Counted from the stretch's first letter, positions 45,016 through 54,581 are shown. The stretch is DNA of 64,000 bases from Oceanobacillus oncorhynchi (GCF_000821065.1 NZ_CDGG01000001.1:1860001-1924000), one strand, 5' to 3'. The notes: a model not told the origin generated them from the letters alone. A program made the numbers and translations.

Positions 45016-46041
45016 ATGGCGAAGATTTACTTGGATCCTGGACATGGAGGAAGTGATACAGGAGCTGTAGGGCAAGGACTCCAAGAAAAAAATGTCACGC
45101 TGGCGATTGCTTTGAAAATACGAAATATCTTGAACAATCGTTATCAGGGGCATCAAATTCGGATGAGCCGTACGTCGGATCGAACCGTTTCATTGACTGC
45201 ACGGACCAATGATGCGAACCAGTGGGGCGCAGATTATTTTGTTTCCATTCATATCAATGCCGGGGGAGGTTCTGGGTACGAAGACTTTATTCACTCCAGT
45301 CTTTCTAATCAAGGAGTAACCGGAAGATATCGGCAAATCATGCATGAAGAAGTCATGAAGCAGGTGAACTTTCAAAATCGAGGAAGAAAACAAGCGAATT
45401 TTCATGTACTGCGCGAGTCGGCAATGTCAGCTGTTTTAACAGAAAATGGATTCATCGATCATGCGGCAGATGCAGCAAAATTGAAATCGGATGCATTTTT
45501 GGAGCAAATTGCTTTAGGACATGCAAGAGGAATCGCGAGGATATTTCAATTATCCTCTAAAAGCAGCTCAGGGTCTTCCGGTAATTCCGGCGGCTCCAGT
45601 AATAACCAGGGAGGCGCTTCATCAGGTGCAGGCAAAACGAATTCCATTGTAGATTATTTGAAATCCGTTGGAACAGATTCCAGCTTTGCCAATCGTGCCA
45701 GGCTGGCTGGCTCTTATGGTATTCAAAATTATACGGGAACAGCTGCACAGAATACACGGCTATTAAATGCCATCCGATCTGGAGGGAATTCTGGTAATAC
45801 TTCTACCGGTTCCTCAGCCAAACGTGTTCATTTGCCAGCATCTGCATCCACCTGGCGAACGTATCCGTTAAATGTTACTCCTGTAAAGAAAAACAGTGAT
45901 TGGAGCCTTACACCGTCAGCTTTTGGAGGCTTGACTTATACGATTTTAGCAGAGCCGTATCCAAATGTCGTGACGATTCAAACAGGCCGGGGAAGACGTA
46001 ATATTTATATTGGACCAGATACGAGCGCACGCAGATTATAA
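45016..46041 (+). CDS. N-acetylmuramoyl-L-alanine amidase, CwlC-like
   Basis: A 341-residue Amidase_3 enzyme cutting the amide bond between muramic acid and the stem peptide. Zinc ligands and catalysis are in YLDPGHGGSDTGA, FVSIHINAGGG and LTENGFID (catalytic Glu). The first 175 residues follow the pattern of B. subtilis CwlC, the mother-cell lysis amidase, and like CwlC there is no signal peptide. A Ser/Gly/Asn linker, a repeat-like wall-binding motif (DYLKSVGTDSSFANRARLA) and an extra C-terminal domain of about 70 residues follow. ATG 45016 has GGAGGGAGGAA upstream; the open frame back to 44866 is not used. No phage genes nearby, so sporulation lysis is favoured over endolysin. Confidence 0.85.
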   Translation: MAKIYLDPGHGGSDTGAVGQGLQEKNVTLAIALKIRNILNNRYQGHQIRMSRTSDRTVSLTARTNDANQWGADYFVSIHINAGGGSGYEDFIHSSLSNQGVTGRYRQIMHEEVMKQVNFQNRGRKQANFHVLRESAMSAVLTENGFIDHAADAAKLKSDAFLEQIALGHARGIARIFQLSSKSSSGSSGNSGGSSNNQGGASSGAGKTNSIVDYLKSVGTDSSFANRARLAGSYGIQNYTGTAAQNTRLLNAIRSGGNSGNTSTGSSAKRVHLPASASTWRTYPLNVTPVKKNSDWSLTPSAFGGLTYTILAEPYPNVVTIQTGRGRRNIYIGPDTSARRL

Positions 46042-46044
46042 AAT

Positions 46045-46091
46045 AAAACTTCATTCAGCAGAGAATCAACGTCTCTGCTGAATGAAGTTTT
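46045..46091. terminator. Bidirectional terminator, amidase / gpmA
   Basis: AAAACTTCATTCAGCAGAGA pairs perfectly with TCTCTGCTGAATGAAGTTTT around 7 bases. It lies directly after the amidase gene and touches the gpmA stop codon. Confidence 0.9.
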
Positions 46092-46785
46092 ATTCTTCCT
46101 GATCTATAAAGTATTTTGAAACAGGTTCTAAATTGTCATCTAATTCATAAACAAGTGGAACTCCGGTAGGGATGGAAACATTTACAATATCCTCATCGCT
46201 GATATCTTCAAGGTATTTCATTAAACCTCTTAAACTGTTCCCGTGTGCAGCGATAATAACACTTTTCCCTGCTCTTACAGATGGTTTTATTACTTCCTCC
46301 CAGTAAGGGATAACGCGTTTGATGGTAGTTTCCAGACTTTCACCGAGAGGGATTTCATCTTCGGGTATTTCTTTATATTTTTGCTCATGTCCAGGATAAC
46401 GTTCATCTTCTTTTTCTAAAAGCGGAGGAGCTGTATCAAAGCTGCGGCGCCAGATATGCACCTGCTCGGCTCCGTATTTCTCTGCCACTTCCTGCTTGTT
46501 TAATCCTTGTAAAGCGCCGTAATGCCTTTCGTTCAGCTTCCAGGATTTATGGACGGGGACCCACAGGCTGTCTGTTTCCTCTAAAACATAATTCAGTGTT
46601 TTAATGGCTCTTTTTAAATAGGATGTATAGGCCACATCAAAGTGGAATCCATGCTGCTTCAATGCTTGACCTGCATGCTTCGCATCTGCAGCTCCATGAT
46701 CTGTTAAATCCACATCTGTCCATCCAGTGAAAAGATTGGCCAAATTCCATTCACTTTGTCCATGTCTGATCAGTACAAGCTTCAT
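46090..46785 (-). CDS. gpmA: 2,3-bisphosphoglycerate-dependent phosphoglycerate mutase
   Basis: A 231-residue histidine phosphatase-fold enzyme interconverting 3- and 2-phosphoglycerate. Phospho-histidine His-8 is in IRHGQSEWN, catalytic ERHYGALQG near 88, second histidine in [10 protein letters not shown] near 184. The insert [11 protein letters not shown] is typical of dPGM. Bacilli usually rely on the cofactor-independent enzyme, so this is probably an accessory isozyme. Monocistronic. Confidence 0.92.
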   Translation of the reverse strand: MKLVLIRHGQSEWNLANLFTGWTDVDLTDHGAADAKHAGQALKQHGFHFDVAYTSYLKRAIKTLNYVLEETDSLWVPVHKSWKLNERHYGALQGLNKQEVAEKYGAEQVHIWRRSFDTAPPLLEKEDERYPGHEQKYKEIPEDEIPLGESLETTIKRVIPYWEEVIKPSVRAGKSVIIAAHGNSLRGLMKYLEDISDEDIVNVSIPTGVPLVYELDDNLEPVSKYFIDQEE

Positions 46786-46954
46786 ATATAATCCCTCACT
46801 ATCCTTTTACATATAACATACCACTGTTTGGAAGGATTTACACATTATGCGAAGGAATAACTTCTAAAAAATTTCTGAAAAAAAAAGGAAAAATTTGCAG
46901 AAAGAAGAGAATACGATAAGCTAGTAAATAAAAGAGAGATGGAGGTAGCAGGTA

Positions 46955-47899
46955 ATGGTAAAAGTTAATCCAATTGAACAGCTGCTGGATCAATTTGATA
47001 CATTAATTTTAGACGGTGCATTGGCAACAGAATTAGAAAAGCTGGATTGTGATTTAGAGGATCCCTTGTGGTCAGCTCGTGTTTTGCTGGACGAGCCTGA
47101 AAAAATCAGAAAGGTTCATTATGCTTATTTTGAGGCGGGGGCAGATATTGCAATCACAGCAAGCTATCAGGCAAGTATAGATGGTTTTAAAAAGCGCGGA
47201 ATAAGTGAAGCGGATGCGAGAGCACTTATGAAAAAAACAGTAGAATTAGCACAACAGGCGCGGGAAGATTACTGGATGGAAAAAAAAGAAGCATTCCGTC
47301 CCTACCCATTGATAGCCGGTTCTGTCGGGCCATACGGTGCTTATCTTGCAGATGGGTCAGAGTACATCGGGAACTACGGCGTAAGTGATTCGTTTTTATA
47401 TGAGTTTCACAAGCCGCGTATAGAAGCTTTGGTGGAAGCGGGAGCGGATTTATTAGCGGTGGAAACCATCCCATCACTTCAGGAAGCTCGAGTTATCTGT
47501 GATGTACTGAAAGAATTTCCTGATATTTCTGCATGGATGACGTTTTCGTTGAGAGATGCGGTTCATATAAGTGAAGGAACGTCTCTGAAAGAATGTGCAG
47601 AAGTTTTAAACGCATGCAGCCAGATTGCAGCTGTAGGGGTAAACTGTGTGACCACGGAATTTGTCAGTGATGCCGTTCAAGCATTGCATGCCAGTACACA
47701 AAAACCTATTATCATCTATCCGAATTCTGGCGAACATTATAATCCGGAAACGAAAACATGGAATGGAGATAACGATGTACATATGGATGCCGCGGCTGCT
47801 GATTGGGCTAAAAAAGGAGCGAAAATTATCGGCGGCTGCTGCCGGACAGGACCAGAGGATATTAGAGGTATCCATAAGATATTGAGGGGAAATCAGTAG
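46955..47899 (+). CDS. mmuM: Homocysteine S-methyltransferase
   Basis: A 314-residue zinc enzyme methylating homocysteine to methionine using S-methylmethionine or S-adenosylmethionine. The N-terminal LDGALATELE, mid ITASYQASIDGF, the zinc cysteine in GVNCVT near 230 and the C-terminal pair in IGGCCRTGPEDI define the family. GGAGGTAG precedes the ATG. It stands alone here; no SMM permease (mmuP) is adjacent. Confidence 0.9.
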   Translation: MVKVNPIEQLLDQFDTLILDGALATELEKLDCDLEDPLWSARVLLDEPEKIRKVHYAYFEAGADIAITASYQASIDGFKKRGISEADARALMKKTVELAQQAREDYWMEKKEAFRPYPLIAGSVGPYGAYLADGSEYIGNYGVSDSFLYEFHKPRIEALVEAGADLLAVETIPSLQEARVICDVLKEFPDISAWMTFSLRDAVHISEGTSLKECAEVLNACSQIAAVGVNCVTTEFVSDAVQALHASTQKPIIIYPNSGEHYNPETKTWNGDNDVHMDAAAADWAKKGAKIIGGCCRTGPEDIRGIHKILRGNQ

Positions 47900-47935
47900 A
47901 AATCAGACTTCTTTTCATCATAAAAGCAACGGACA

Positions 47936-47976
47936 AAAATAATGGCTTTCCAAACAAGGAGAGCCATTATTTTTTA
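47936..47976 (+). terminator. Terminator after mmuM
   Basis: AAAAATAATGGCTTTCC pairs with GGAGAGCCATTATTTTT (one G-T pair) around 6 bases, T-run follows. Confidence 0.85.
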
Positions 47977-47988
47977 TCCAATCCCCCC

Positions 47989-48028
47989 TTGACAATTTCA
48001 GTAATAAAATGTATAGTTACCTAGGTTA
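47989..48028 (+). promoter_or_regulatory. marR-MFS promoter with overlapping operator candidate
   Basis: Consensus -35 TTGACA (47989-47994), 17-bp spacer, -10 TATAGT (48012-48017). The near-palindrome TTACCTAGGTTAA (48016-48028) overlaps the -10 and the start region, a fitting place for autorepression by the MarR protein. Binding inferred. Confidence 0.7.
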
Positions 48029-48065
48029 ATAGTTACTCTTGTTAATTATGTGTGGAGGTTAGCAA

Positions 48066-48497
48066 ATGGAAGGATTATTTCGGCATTATATACGTACACA
48101 CCGGTTGTTAATGAAACATTTGAATGACCTTTTAGAAAAATATCAGCTTTCTTATTCCCTGTGGCAGGTTATTGTTTATTTAAAGGATAGCGGTACTTCA
48201 ACGCTCGTTGATATTTCCAATTATTATCAAGTAGAAAAACCGGGTATTACCAGGCGGGTTCGTCGCCTGCAGGAATCTGGCCTGATTAAGGAAGTACCAA
48301 GTACCAACCGCAGAGAAAAAATTATTGAGCTGACCTCGGAAGGAAAGCGTGTCTATCAAGTATGCAGAGAAGAGATTACGGCATTAGAGCATAGCATTTC
48401 CGAAGGGTTGACAGAAGAAGAGAAGCAAATTGCTTTTCAATTTTTAATGAAAATCCAAGATAATATTTTAAGTAAAGAAGGGTTTCGTAGTGAGTAG
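48066..48497 (+). CDS. MarR-family regulator
   Basis: A 143-residue dimeric winged-helix repressor. Recognition region VDISNYYQVEKPGITRRVRRLQESGLI and wing NRREKIIELTSEGK are clear. GTGGAGG precedes the ATG. Its end overlaps the following MFS gene by 8 bp, so the two are translationally coupled and it most likely represses its own operon until a toxic or signal molecule binds. Confidence 0.9.
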   Translation: MEGLFRHYIRTHRLLMKHLNDLLEKYQLSYSLWQVIVYLKDSGTSTLVDISNYYQVEKPGITRRVRRLQESGLIKEVPSTNRREKIIELTSEGKRVYQVCREEITALEHSISEGLTEEEKQIAFQFLMKIQDNILSKEGFRSE

Positions 48498-49701
48498 TGA
48501 ATCGAAGTTATGGACAAAAGATTTTATTATTGTGTCCGCAGTTAATTTTTTATTAACACTTGTTTTTTATCTGCTTGTCGTTGTGATGGGAGTATACGCA
48601 GCAGAAGAATTTAATGCAACTGCAAGTCAATCCGGACTAGTAGTCGGGATTTTTATTGTCGGTGCACTGATTGGACGCCTGTTTATTGGTCGTTATATTG
48701 AAAAATTTGGTCAGAAAAAAACACTGTTTATCGGGGTTATTATATTTATTGTAGCTACATCTTTATATTTCTTTAATTTTGGTATCGGCTTTTTACTCTT
48801 TAACCGATTTATTCATGGGATTGGACTTGGTTTTGGAAGTACGGCAACGGGTACGATTGTAGCGCAGATCATTCCGGCAGCACGCAAGGGAGAGGGAATC
48901 GGCTATTATAGTATGAGTGCGACCTTATCTACTGCATTAGGACCGTTTGTCGGTCTGTATATGAGTCAGCATACCAGCATGCAAGGAATTTTTGGGCTCT
49001 GTTTAGCAATTGGTGTTATCAGTTTCTTTACAGTCTTTTTTGTGAAAATCCCGGTTATTGAGGAAACAAAAGCGGAAAAAGAGATAGAAAAAGAGGAAGA
49101 AAAGCATTTTATTGCTCAATTTGTAGAGCCTAGAGCTGTGCCGATTGCAATTATCACATTGATTTTAGCTCTTTGCTACTCCAGTGTGCTGTCTTTCCTT
49201 AATTCCTATGCGATAGAACTGGATTTGGTAAGCGCAGCAAGTGTATTCTTCCTTGTTTATTCCATTGCTGTATTACTTTCCCGTCCTTTTACTGGCCGTT
49301 TAATTGATTTAAAAGGGTCAAATATTGTAATGTATCCTGCATTTGTCCTGTTTACGATTGGTATGATTGTTTTAGGGTTTGCACATAGCAGCTTTACACT
49401 ATTATTAGCGGGTGTATTGATTGGCCTTGGTTTTGGTAATATGCAATCCTGTACACAGGCGATTGCAGTCAAACTGACGCCCCCGCATCGGATGGGGCTG
49501 GCAACATCTACTTTCTTCATCTTTTTAGATGGAGGATTAGGCTTTGGACCATATATCCTCGGATTTATTGCGCCAGCCATTGGGTTTAGCACGCTTTATA
49601 TCGTGTTAGGCCTGGTTGTACTTGTAACAGCAGGGCTGTATACCATTTTACATGGCAAAAAAGCCGCTTCTGCTCAAAAGCAAGCATTAGCATATAAATA
49701 A
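48490..49701 (+). CDS. Major facilitator superfamily transporter
   Basis: A 403-residue membrane protein with 12 predicted helices in two halves separated by a charged loop (EKEIEKEEEKHF, near 200). The MFS motif A GRLFIGRYIEKFGQKK is near residue 60 and repeated as LSRPFTGRLIDLKG in the second half. Probably an efflux pump, controlled by the MarR protein. The GTG start overlaps the marR end. Substrate unknown. Confidence 0.87.
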   Translation: MSSESKLWTKDFIIVSAVNFLLTLVFYLLVVVMGVYAAEEFNATASQSGLVVGIFIVGALIGRLFIGRYIEKFGQKKTLFIGVIIFIVATSLYFFNFGIGFLLFNRFIHGIGLGFGSTATGTIVAQIIPAARKGEGIGYYSMSATLSTALGPFVGLYMSQHTSMQGIFGLCLAIGVISFFTVFFVKIPVIEETKAEKEIEKEEEKHFIAQFVEPRAVPIAIITLILALCYSSVLSFLNSYAIELDLVSAASVFFLVYSIAVLLSRPFTGRLIDLKGSNIVMYPAFVLFTIGMIVLGFAHSSFTLLLAGVLIGLGFGNMQSCTQAIAVKLTPPHRMGLATSTFFIFLDGGLGFGPYILGFIAPAIGFSTLYIVLGLVVLVTAGLYTILHGKKAASAQKQALAYK

Positions 49702-49705
49702 AAAG

Positions 49706-49750
49706 AACCTTCATTCCAAAAAGAGACTCTTTTTGGAATGAAGGTTTTTT
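49706..49750 (+). terminator. Terminator after the MFS gene
   Basis: AACCTTCATTCCAAAAAGAG pairs perfectly with CTCTTTTTGGAATGAAGGTT, one base loop plus TTTTTT. Confidence 0.9.
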
Positions 49751-49760
49751 ACATTAATAT

Positions 49761-50029
49761 CTCAACTTTCACACATTAAAAAGTAACTTCATTTCCATAG
49801 AAACAGGAGTTAATCATTCCTTTGATAACACCCTTGACAAAGATATAGAAGGCGAAGTGTAAAGCGCCGCTGCGGCGGAAAGCGGAGTGGTTGTCCGGAG
49901 CGGAGCTATGCACCATCACCAATTTCAAAATGGCCGGATAGTTCACCAAAATGCAAGCACGGTAATGGAGAACATGTTCACCCTGGAATAGCAAGATATA
50001 TATGCTTATTCTTAGGTGCGAAAGTTGAG
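49761..50029. mobile_element. MITE-like element, copy 1 (269 bp)
   Basis: Terminal inverted repeats CTCAACTTTCACAC (left) and GTGCGAAAGTTGAG (right), 13 of 14 complementary. Flanked by 7-bp direct repeats TTAATAT (49754-49760 and 50030-50036). No coding capacity. It shares its outer about 120 and 85 bp with the element at 63336-63788. Confidence 0.85.
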
Positions 50030-50036
50030 TTAATAT

Positions 50037-50463
50037 CTAGTATTTTTGAGACGGCTGCTAAAAACCATAATGACATCGAATTTGTCAACGATAGATTTTG
50101 GCGAAAAATGTTTTAAGTGTACTGTGAAAATTTGTAGAAAATATACGATAAAAGTCGGTTGCTGTTATGTAAGATAATAAAAGTAAATTGATTCCAATGG
50201 ATTATGATAATAATATGAACTTTACTCCTTTTTCTTAAATTCAATGTATAATTATGTAAGGATCTATAGTATAATGAACTCAAGTAACCTTCTTACTGCT
50301 ATATAAAAATGAATAGATTCTAGTTATATGATAAGTTGGTTTTCAAAATCAGATTTTAGAAAATTTAGTTATTTCATCTAGAACGTAAATAAAAGTGAAA
50401 GTAACAGCAGCAGACAATAGAATAGACTATATTTTAAGAGACATTTATTATATAAACGTAAAT
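50037..50463. other. Gene-free stretch upstream of the glycogen operon
   Basis: About 430 AT-rich bp with no credible gene. Candidate -10 boxes TATAAT at 50247-50252 and 50270-50275 may drive the glycogen operon; matching -35 boxes are weak. Confidence 0.4.
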
Positions 50464-50553
50464 AAAAACATCGCAGTCATGTGTTATCAATTTATAACAT
50501 AGAACCATTCCATATATATGCAATATATAATGATGGGTTACAGCGATGTTTTT
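50464..50553 (+). ncRNA. Three-way-junction leader RNA of the glycogen operon
   Basis: AAAAACATCGC (50464) and GCGATGTTTTT (50543) form an 11-bp closing stem followed by more T. Inside are hairpin TGTTAT/ATAACA (50482/50494) and hairpin AACCAT/ATGGGTT (50503/50533), the latter with an AT-rich upper stem. The end works as an intrinsic terminator 92 bp before pgcA, so it could be an attenuator. I recognise no riboswitch class in it. Confidence 0.5.
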
Positions 50554-50644
50554 TTATATCAATTTTATTTGTCTGCGCAGGAATATAGAGTTACTGTTAC
50601 TTGGCAGTAAGATCATAGATTTTAATGTAGAAGGGGGCATGTTT

Positions 50645-52378
50645 ATGTCATATCAAGATACCTATGAACAATGGAAGAATGAAGAGACTCTGGATAGAGA
50701 ACTAAAAACAGAATTAGAGAGTCTTTTAAACAATGAAACAGAATTGGAAGATGCTTTCTCACACCCTTTAGAATTTGGAACTGCGGGTATGCGCGGAATA
50801 TTGGGCCCGGGCATCAATCGGATGAACATTTATACGGTGAGACAAGCTACAGAAGGTCTGGCCCGATTTATGGAAAGTCAGTCAGAAGAGGATAAAAAAA
50901 GGGGAGTGGCGATTGCCTATGATTCCAGACATAAGTCCCCTGAGTTTGCGTTAGAAGCGGCAAGAACACTCGCAAACCACGGGATTCCGTCCTATGTATT
51001 CGAATCATTGCGTCCGACACCGGAGCTCTCCTTTGCGGTGAGACACTTAAATACGTTTACCGGCATTATGATCACGGCATCCCATAATCCTGCAAATTAT
51101 AATGGCTACAAAATTTATGGAGAGAGCGGTGGACAAATGCCGCCGAAAGATGCGGATGCTTTAACATCATATGTCCGTTCTGTAGAAAATCCGCTGCAAA
51201 TAGATGTATTATCCGAAGAAGAAGCGAAAGAAAAAGGGCTTCTGACAATTATCGGAAAAGAAGTGGATGATGCCTATTTACAGGAAGTAGATACAGTAAC
51301 GATTAATAGAGAGCTGGTAGCGAAAGAAGGAGAAGATTTAAAGCTTGTTTTTACACCGCTGCATGGCGCCGGAAAAATGCTTGGTGAAAAAGCGTTGGAG
51401 CAAGCAGGATTTACAGGATTTTCTTTCGTCCCTGAGCAAAGTATTGCTGATCCGGATTTTACGACTGTCAAATCTCCTAACCCGGAGGAACACTCTGCAT
51501 TTGAATATGCGATTTCCCTGGGGGAAAAAGACGGTGCTGATTTGCTGGTGGCAACAGACCCGGATGCGGACCGCTTAGGTGTTGCTGTGAAGCTGCCGGA
51601 CGAAACCTATAGAGTTCTCAGCGGTAATCAAATTGGAGCCTTGATGCTGGATTATATTTTAAAAGCGCGAAAAGATGATGGTACACTGGCAGACAATGCA
51701 GTGGCATTGAAATCAATTGTTTCCAGCGAGCTTTCCACTGCTATTGCTGAAAATTATCAAACTAAAATGGTTAATGTACTGACAGGCTTTAAATTTATCG
51801 CTGAAAAAATTCAGGCATATCAAGAGGACGGCTCGCAGACATTTCTGTTTGGTTTTGAAGAAAGCTATGGTTATCTGGTAAAACCCTTTGTCAGAGATAA
51901 AGATGCCATTCAGGCGCTGGTGTTGATTGCCGAAGTAGCTGCTTTCTACAAGCAAAAGGGCGAAAACCTTTACGACGCATTACAAACGATTTTTGAGGAA
52001 TATGGCTATTATCAGGAAAAAACAATTTCTATTACCATGAGCGGTTTAGAAGGTTCGGCGAAAATAGCTTCCTTAATGAGACAGCTTCGTGAAGAATCTC
52101 CGATAACTTTTGGAGGGATAAAGGTTGTCAGCACAGAGGATTATAAATTACAGGAAAAAGTACATGCAGATGGTTCCGTAACTGCGTTGAACACGCCGCC
52201 CTCAGACGTATTGAAATATTTCTTGGAAGACGAAAGCTGGATAGCTGCACGCCCTTCCGGAACAGAGCCTAAAATTAAGTTTTATATCGGTGTTAAAGCT
52301 GGGAGTGAAGAAGCGGCTGAAGAAAAAATCAAAGCCTTTTCAGCAGCTATTTCGGAAATAACCAATGTAACCAGCTGA
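50645..52378 (+). CDS. pgcA: Phosphoglucomutase (alpha-phosphohexomutase)
   Basis: A 577-residue enzyme interconverting glucose 6- and 1-phosphate, the entry to glycogen synthesis. Phosphoserine loop ITASHNPANYNGYKIY near 145, metal loop ATDPDADRLGVAV near 305 and phosphate-binding ARPSGTEPKIKFYI near 535. GAAGGGGGC sits 7 bp before the ATG at 50645; 50639 and the upstream frame from 50546 are rejected. First gene of the glycogen operon, a placement that feeds GlgC directly. Length matches B. subtilis PgcA. Confidence 0.92.
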   Translation: MSYQDTYEQWKNEETLDRELKTELESLLNNETELEDAFSHPLEFGTAGMRGILGPGINRMNIYTVRQATEGLARFMESQSEEDKKRGVAIAYDSRHKSPEFALEAARTLANHGIPSYVFESLRPTPELSFAVRHLNTFTGIMITASHNPANYNGYKIYGESGGQMPPKDADALTSYVRSVENPLQIDVLSEEEAKEKGLLTIIGKEVDDAYLQEVDTVTINRELVAKEGEDLKLVFTPLHGAGKMLGEKALEQAGFTGFSFVPEQSIADPDFTTVKSPNPEEHSAFEYAISLGEKDGADLLVATDPDADRLGVAVKLPDETYRVLSGNQIGALMLDYILKARKDDGTLADNAVALKSIVSSELSTAIAENYQTKMVNVLTGFKFIAEKIQAYQEDGSQTFLFGFEESYGYLVKPFVRDKDAIQALVLIAEVAAFYKQKGENLYDALQTIFEEYGYYQEKTISITMSGLEGSAKIASLMRQLREESPITFGGIKVVSTEDYKLQEKVHADGSVTALNTPPSDVLKYFLEDESWIAARPSGTEPKIKFYIGVKAGSEEAAEEKIKAFSAAISEITNVTS

Positions 52379-52405
52379 AAATCACTTCAGGGACAAGCTT
52401 CAAGA

Positions 52406-52473
52406 GGATGTTCAAAAATCATCAGCTCCTTTCGATGAGGGGAGTAATCGAAAGCATCGGCAGCTTTTTGAAC
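52406..52473 (+). repeat. Nested hairpin between pgcA and glgB
   Basis: Outer stem GTTCAAAAA (52410) with TTTTTGAAC (52464-52472); inner stem CTTTCGAT with ATCGAAAG around a purine loop. It lacks a downstream T-run, so it may stabilise or divide the polycistronic mRNA. Confidence 0.55.
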
Positions 52474-52502
52474 ACGCACTTCAATAGGTGGTGAATGAAG
52501 AA

Positions 52503-54431
52503 ATGCAAACGAATGAGTATTTGGAATTGGAAACAGAAGATGCAATAAAAAGATTTCACTCGGGTGAGAACTTTTATAGTCAGCATGTTTTCGGATATCA
52601 CCAGGAAGACCAGGACGGGGAGACAGGATTTGTCTTCCGTGTCTGGGCTCCGAATGCACAGCAGATATGGTTGGTAGGAACGTTTAATGACTGGGACGAA
52701 TCCTTGCCAATGGAAAAAAATGAAGTATATGGCTATTGGGAAGTGTTCACCGGCAAGCCTTCCGAGAATGATTTGTATAAATACAAGGTGCGTCAGGCAG
52801 ACGGCAGAGTAGTTTATAAAATTGATCCATTTGCCATTGCATTTGAGAAGCGTCCGGATAATGCAGCTGTGATTCATCATGTTCCGGAGAAAAAATGGAA
52901 GGATGGTTTATGGTACGGGAGAAAGAAGCGTTCTAATTTCTTTCAGCGTCCCATAAATATCTATGAGGTACATGCCAGTTCCTGGAAGCATCATGAGGAC
53001 GGGACGCCTTACTCCTTTGCGGATTTAAAGGAAGAATTAATTCCATATGTCAAGAAAATGGGATATACCCATATTGAATTTATGCCGTTAATGGAGCATC
53101 CTCTCGGGGCGTCTTGGGGATATCAATTGATAGGTTATTTTGCTTTAAGCTCTTATTACGGCAAGCCGGAAGAATTTCAAGATTTTGTGGAAGCATGTCA
53201 TAAGGAAAATATAGGAGTATTTGTGGACTGGGTCCCCGGTCACTGCTGTATTAATGATGATGCTCTTCCGAAATATGACGGCACACCTCAATTTGAATAT
53301 GAGAATCCGGATCGGGCAGCAAATATTCGCTGGGGCTCTGTTAATTTCGATTTAGGTAAACCAGAGGTACAATCATTTCTAATCTCCAGTGCTCTATTCT
53401 GGTTAGAAATGTACCATATTGATGGAATACGTGTCGATGCGGTTTCCAGTATGCTTTATTTAGATTATGACGATGGGCCTTGGGAACCGAACCATGAAGG
53501 CGGGAATCGTAACTATGAAGGATACTACTTCCTGCAAAAGCTGAATGCAGTTGTCAAGCTGGCTCATCCGGAAGTGATTATGATTGCGGAGGAGAGTTCA
53601 TCTGACACACAGATTACTGGATTAATTGAATCAGGCGCATTGGGCTTTGATTATAAATGGAACATGGGCTGGATGAATGATGTGCTGGACTTTTATAAAA
53701 TGGATCCAGCTTTTCGGAAGGACCATTTTAACTTAATCACCTTCTCCTTTATGTATATGATGCAGGAAAACTATATCCTTCCGCTTTCTCATGATGAAGT
53801 TGTACATGGAAAAAGGAGTTTAATGCATAAGATGTGGGGAGACAGGTATAAACAATTTTCGCAATTGCGTAATTTATATACGTATATGATTGCTCATCCT
53901 GGAAAAAAGCTTTTATTCATGGGAAGTGAATGGGGACAATTCTTAGAGTGGAAGTACGATGAAGGATTGGAATGGCGTGATTTAGATGATCCAATGAACA
54001 ACAGCATGCAGCATTTTACTACTAGTTTAAATGCTTTGTATAAAGAACAGCCGGCATTATGGGAACTGGAGGAAAGCTATGACACGATTTCAATTATCGA
54101 TGCCGACAATCGAAATGATTCGGTTCTTAGTTTTATCCGGAAAAGTAAGAAGAAAAAGGATTTTCTGATTATTATTTTAAATATGACCCCTGTAGAGCGT
54201 CAGGATTTTCCGATTGGTGTTCCATACCAAGGGAGCTACAAGGAAATTTGGAATACAGAAATGCAAGAATTCGGCGGGACGTGGAAAGAGCATAATCCTG
54301 ACCAATTAACGGAGGAAGTTCCTTTTAAGGAATATCCTTATCGTATTAAAACGGTTGTACCGGCATTGGGAGCGTTGATCTTACAGCCTGATAAAATAAA
54401 AATACCAAGAAAACGTCCATCTGCTAAGTAA
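52503..54431 (+). CDS. glgB: 1,4-alpha-glucan branching enzyme
   Basis: A 642-residue GH13 enzyme that makes alpha-1,6 branches. N-terminal CBM48 domain ([20 protein letters not shown]), TIM barrel with [17 protein letters not shown], nucleophile Asp in [10 protein letters not shown], acid/base Glu in MIAEESS and the third carboxylate in [15 protein letters not shown]-terminal beta domain to the end. ATG 52503 follows AGGTGG at 11 bp; GTG codons at 52488 and 52491 are alternatives without clear ribosome binding sites. Confidence 0.93.
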   Translation: MQTNEYLELETEDAIKRFHSGENFYSQHVFGYHQEDQDGETGFVFRVWAPNAQQIWLVGTFNDWDESLPMEKNEVYGYWEVFTGKPSENDLYKYKVRQADGRVVYKIDPFAIAFEKRPDNAAVIHHVPEKKWKDGLWYGRKKRSNFFQRPINIYEVHASSWKHHEDGTPYSFADLKEELIPYVKKMGYTHIEFMPLMEHPLGASWGYQLIGYFALSSYYGKPEEFQDFVEACHKENIGVFVDWVPGHCCINDDALPKYDGTPQFEYENPDRAANIRWGSVNFDLGKPEVQSFLISSALFWLEMYHIDGIRVDAVSSMLYLDYDDGPWEPNHEGGNRNYEGYYFLQKLNAVVKLAHPEVIMIAEESSSDTQITGLIESGALGFDYKWNMGWMNDVLDFYKMDPAFRKDHFNLITFSFMYMMQENYILPLSHDEVVHGKRSLMHKMWGDRYKQFSQLRNLYTYMIAHPGKKLLFMGSEWGQFLEWKYDEGLEWRDLDDPMNNSMQHFTTSLNALYKEQPALWELEESYDTISIIDADNRNDSVLSFIRKSKKKKDFLIIILNMTPVERQDFPIGVPYQGSYKEIWNTEMQEFGGTWKEHNPDQLTEEVPFKEYPYRIKTVVPALGALILQPDKIKIPRKRPSAK

Positions 54432-54544
54432 TTTTTCATCATGGGAAATATCATTTTTATTGGAATTTTTTGTATCCTCTAAAAATATATTATAGAAACA
54501 CACCAGGTTTTACTTTTTAACGTAAATTTTTGAAGAAGTAATCG

Positions 54545-54581
54545 AAAGGGGGACAGGTGAAAGGCTGCTTTCACCGAATAT
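54545..54581 (+). promoter_or_regulatory. Hairpin-spaced ribosome binding site of glgC
   Basis: AAAGGGGG (54545-54552) lies 29 nt before the glgC ATG, too far for direct use. Between them GGTGAAAG and CTTTCACC form a perfect 8-bp hairpin with loop GCTG (54556-54575). Folding brings the site to an effective 9-nt spacing; the alternative GGTGAAAGG site is itself inside the stem. Translation may thus depend on this fold. Confidence 0.5.

Noticed and set aside
45016-46041. Prophage endolysin
   Set aside because: No holin, tail or other phage genes nearby, and the catalytic half follows the CwlC sporulation amidase pattern.
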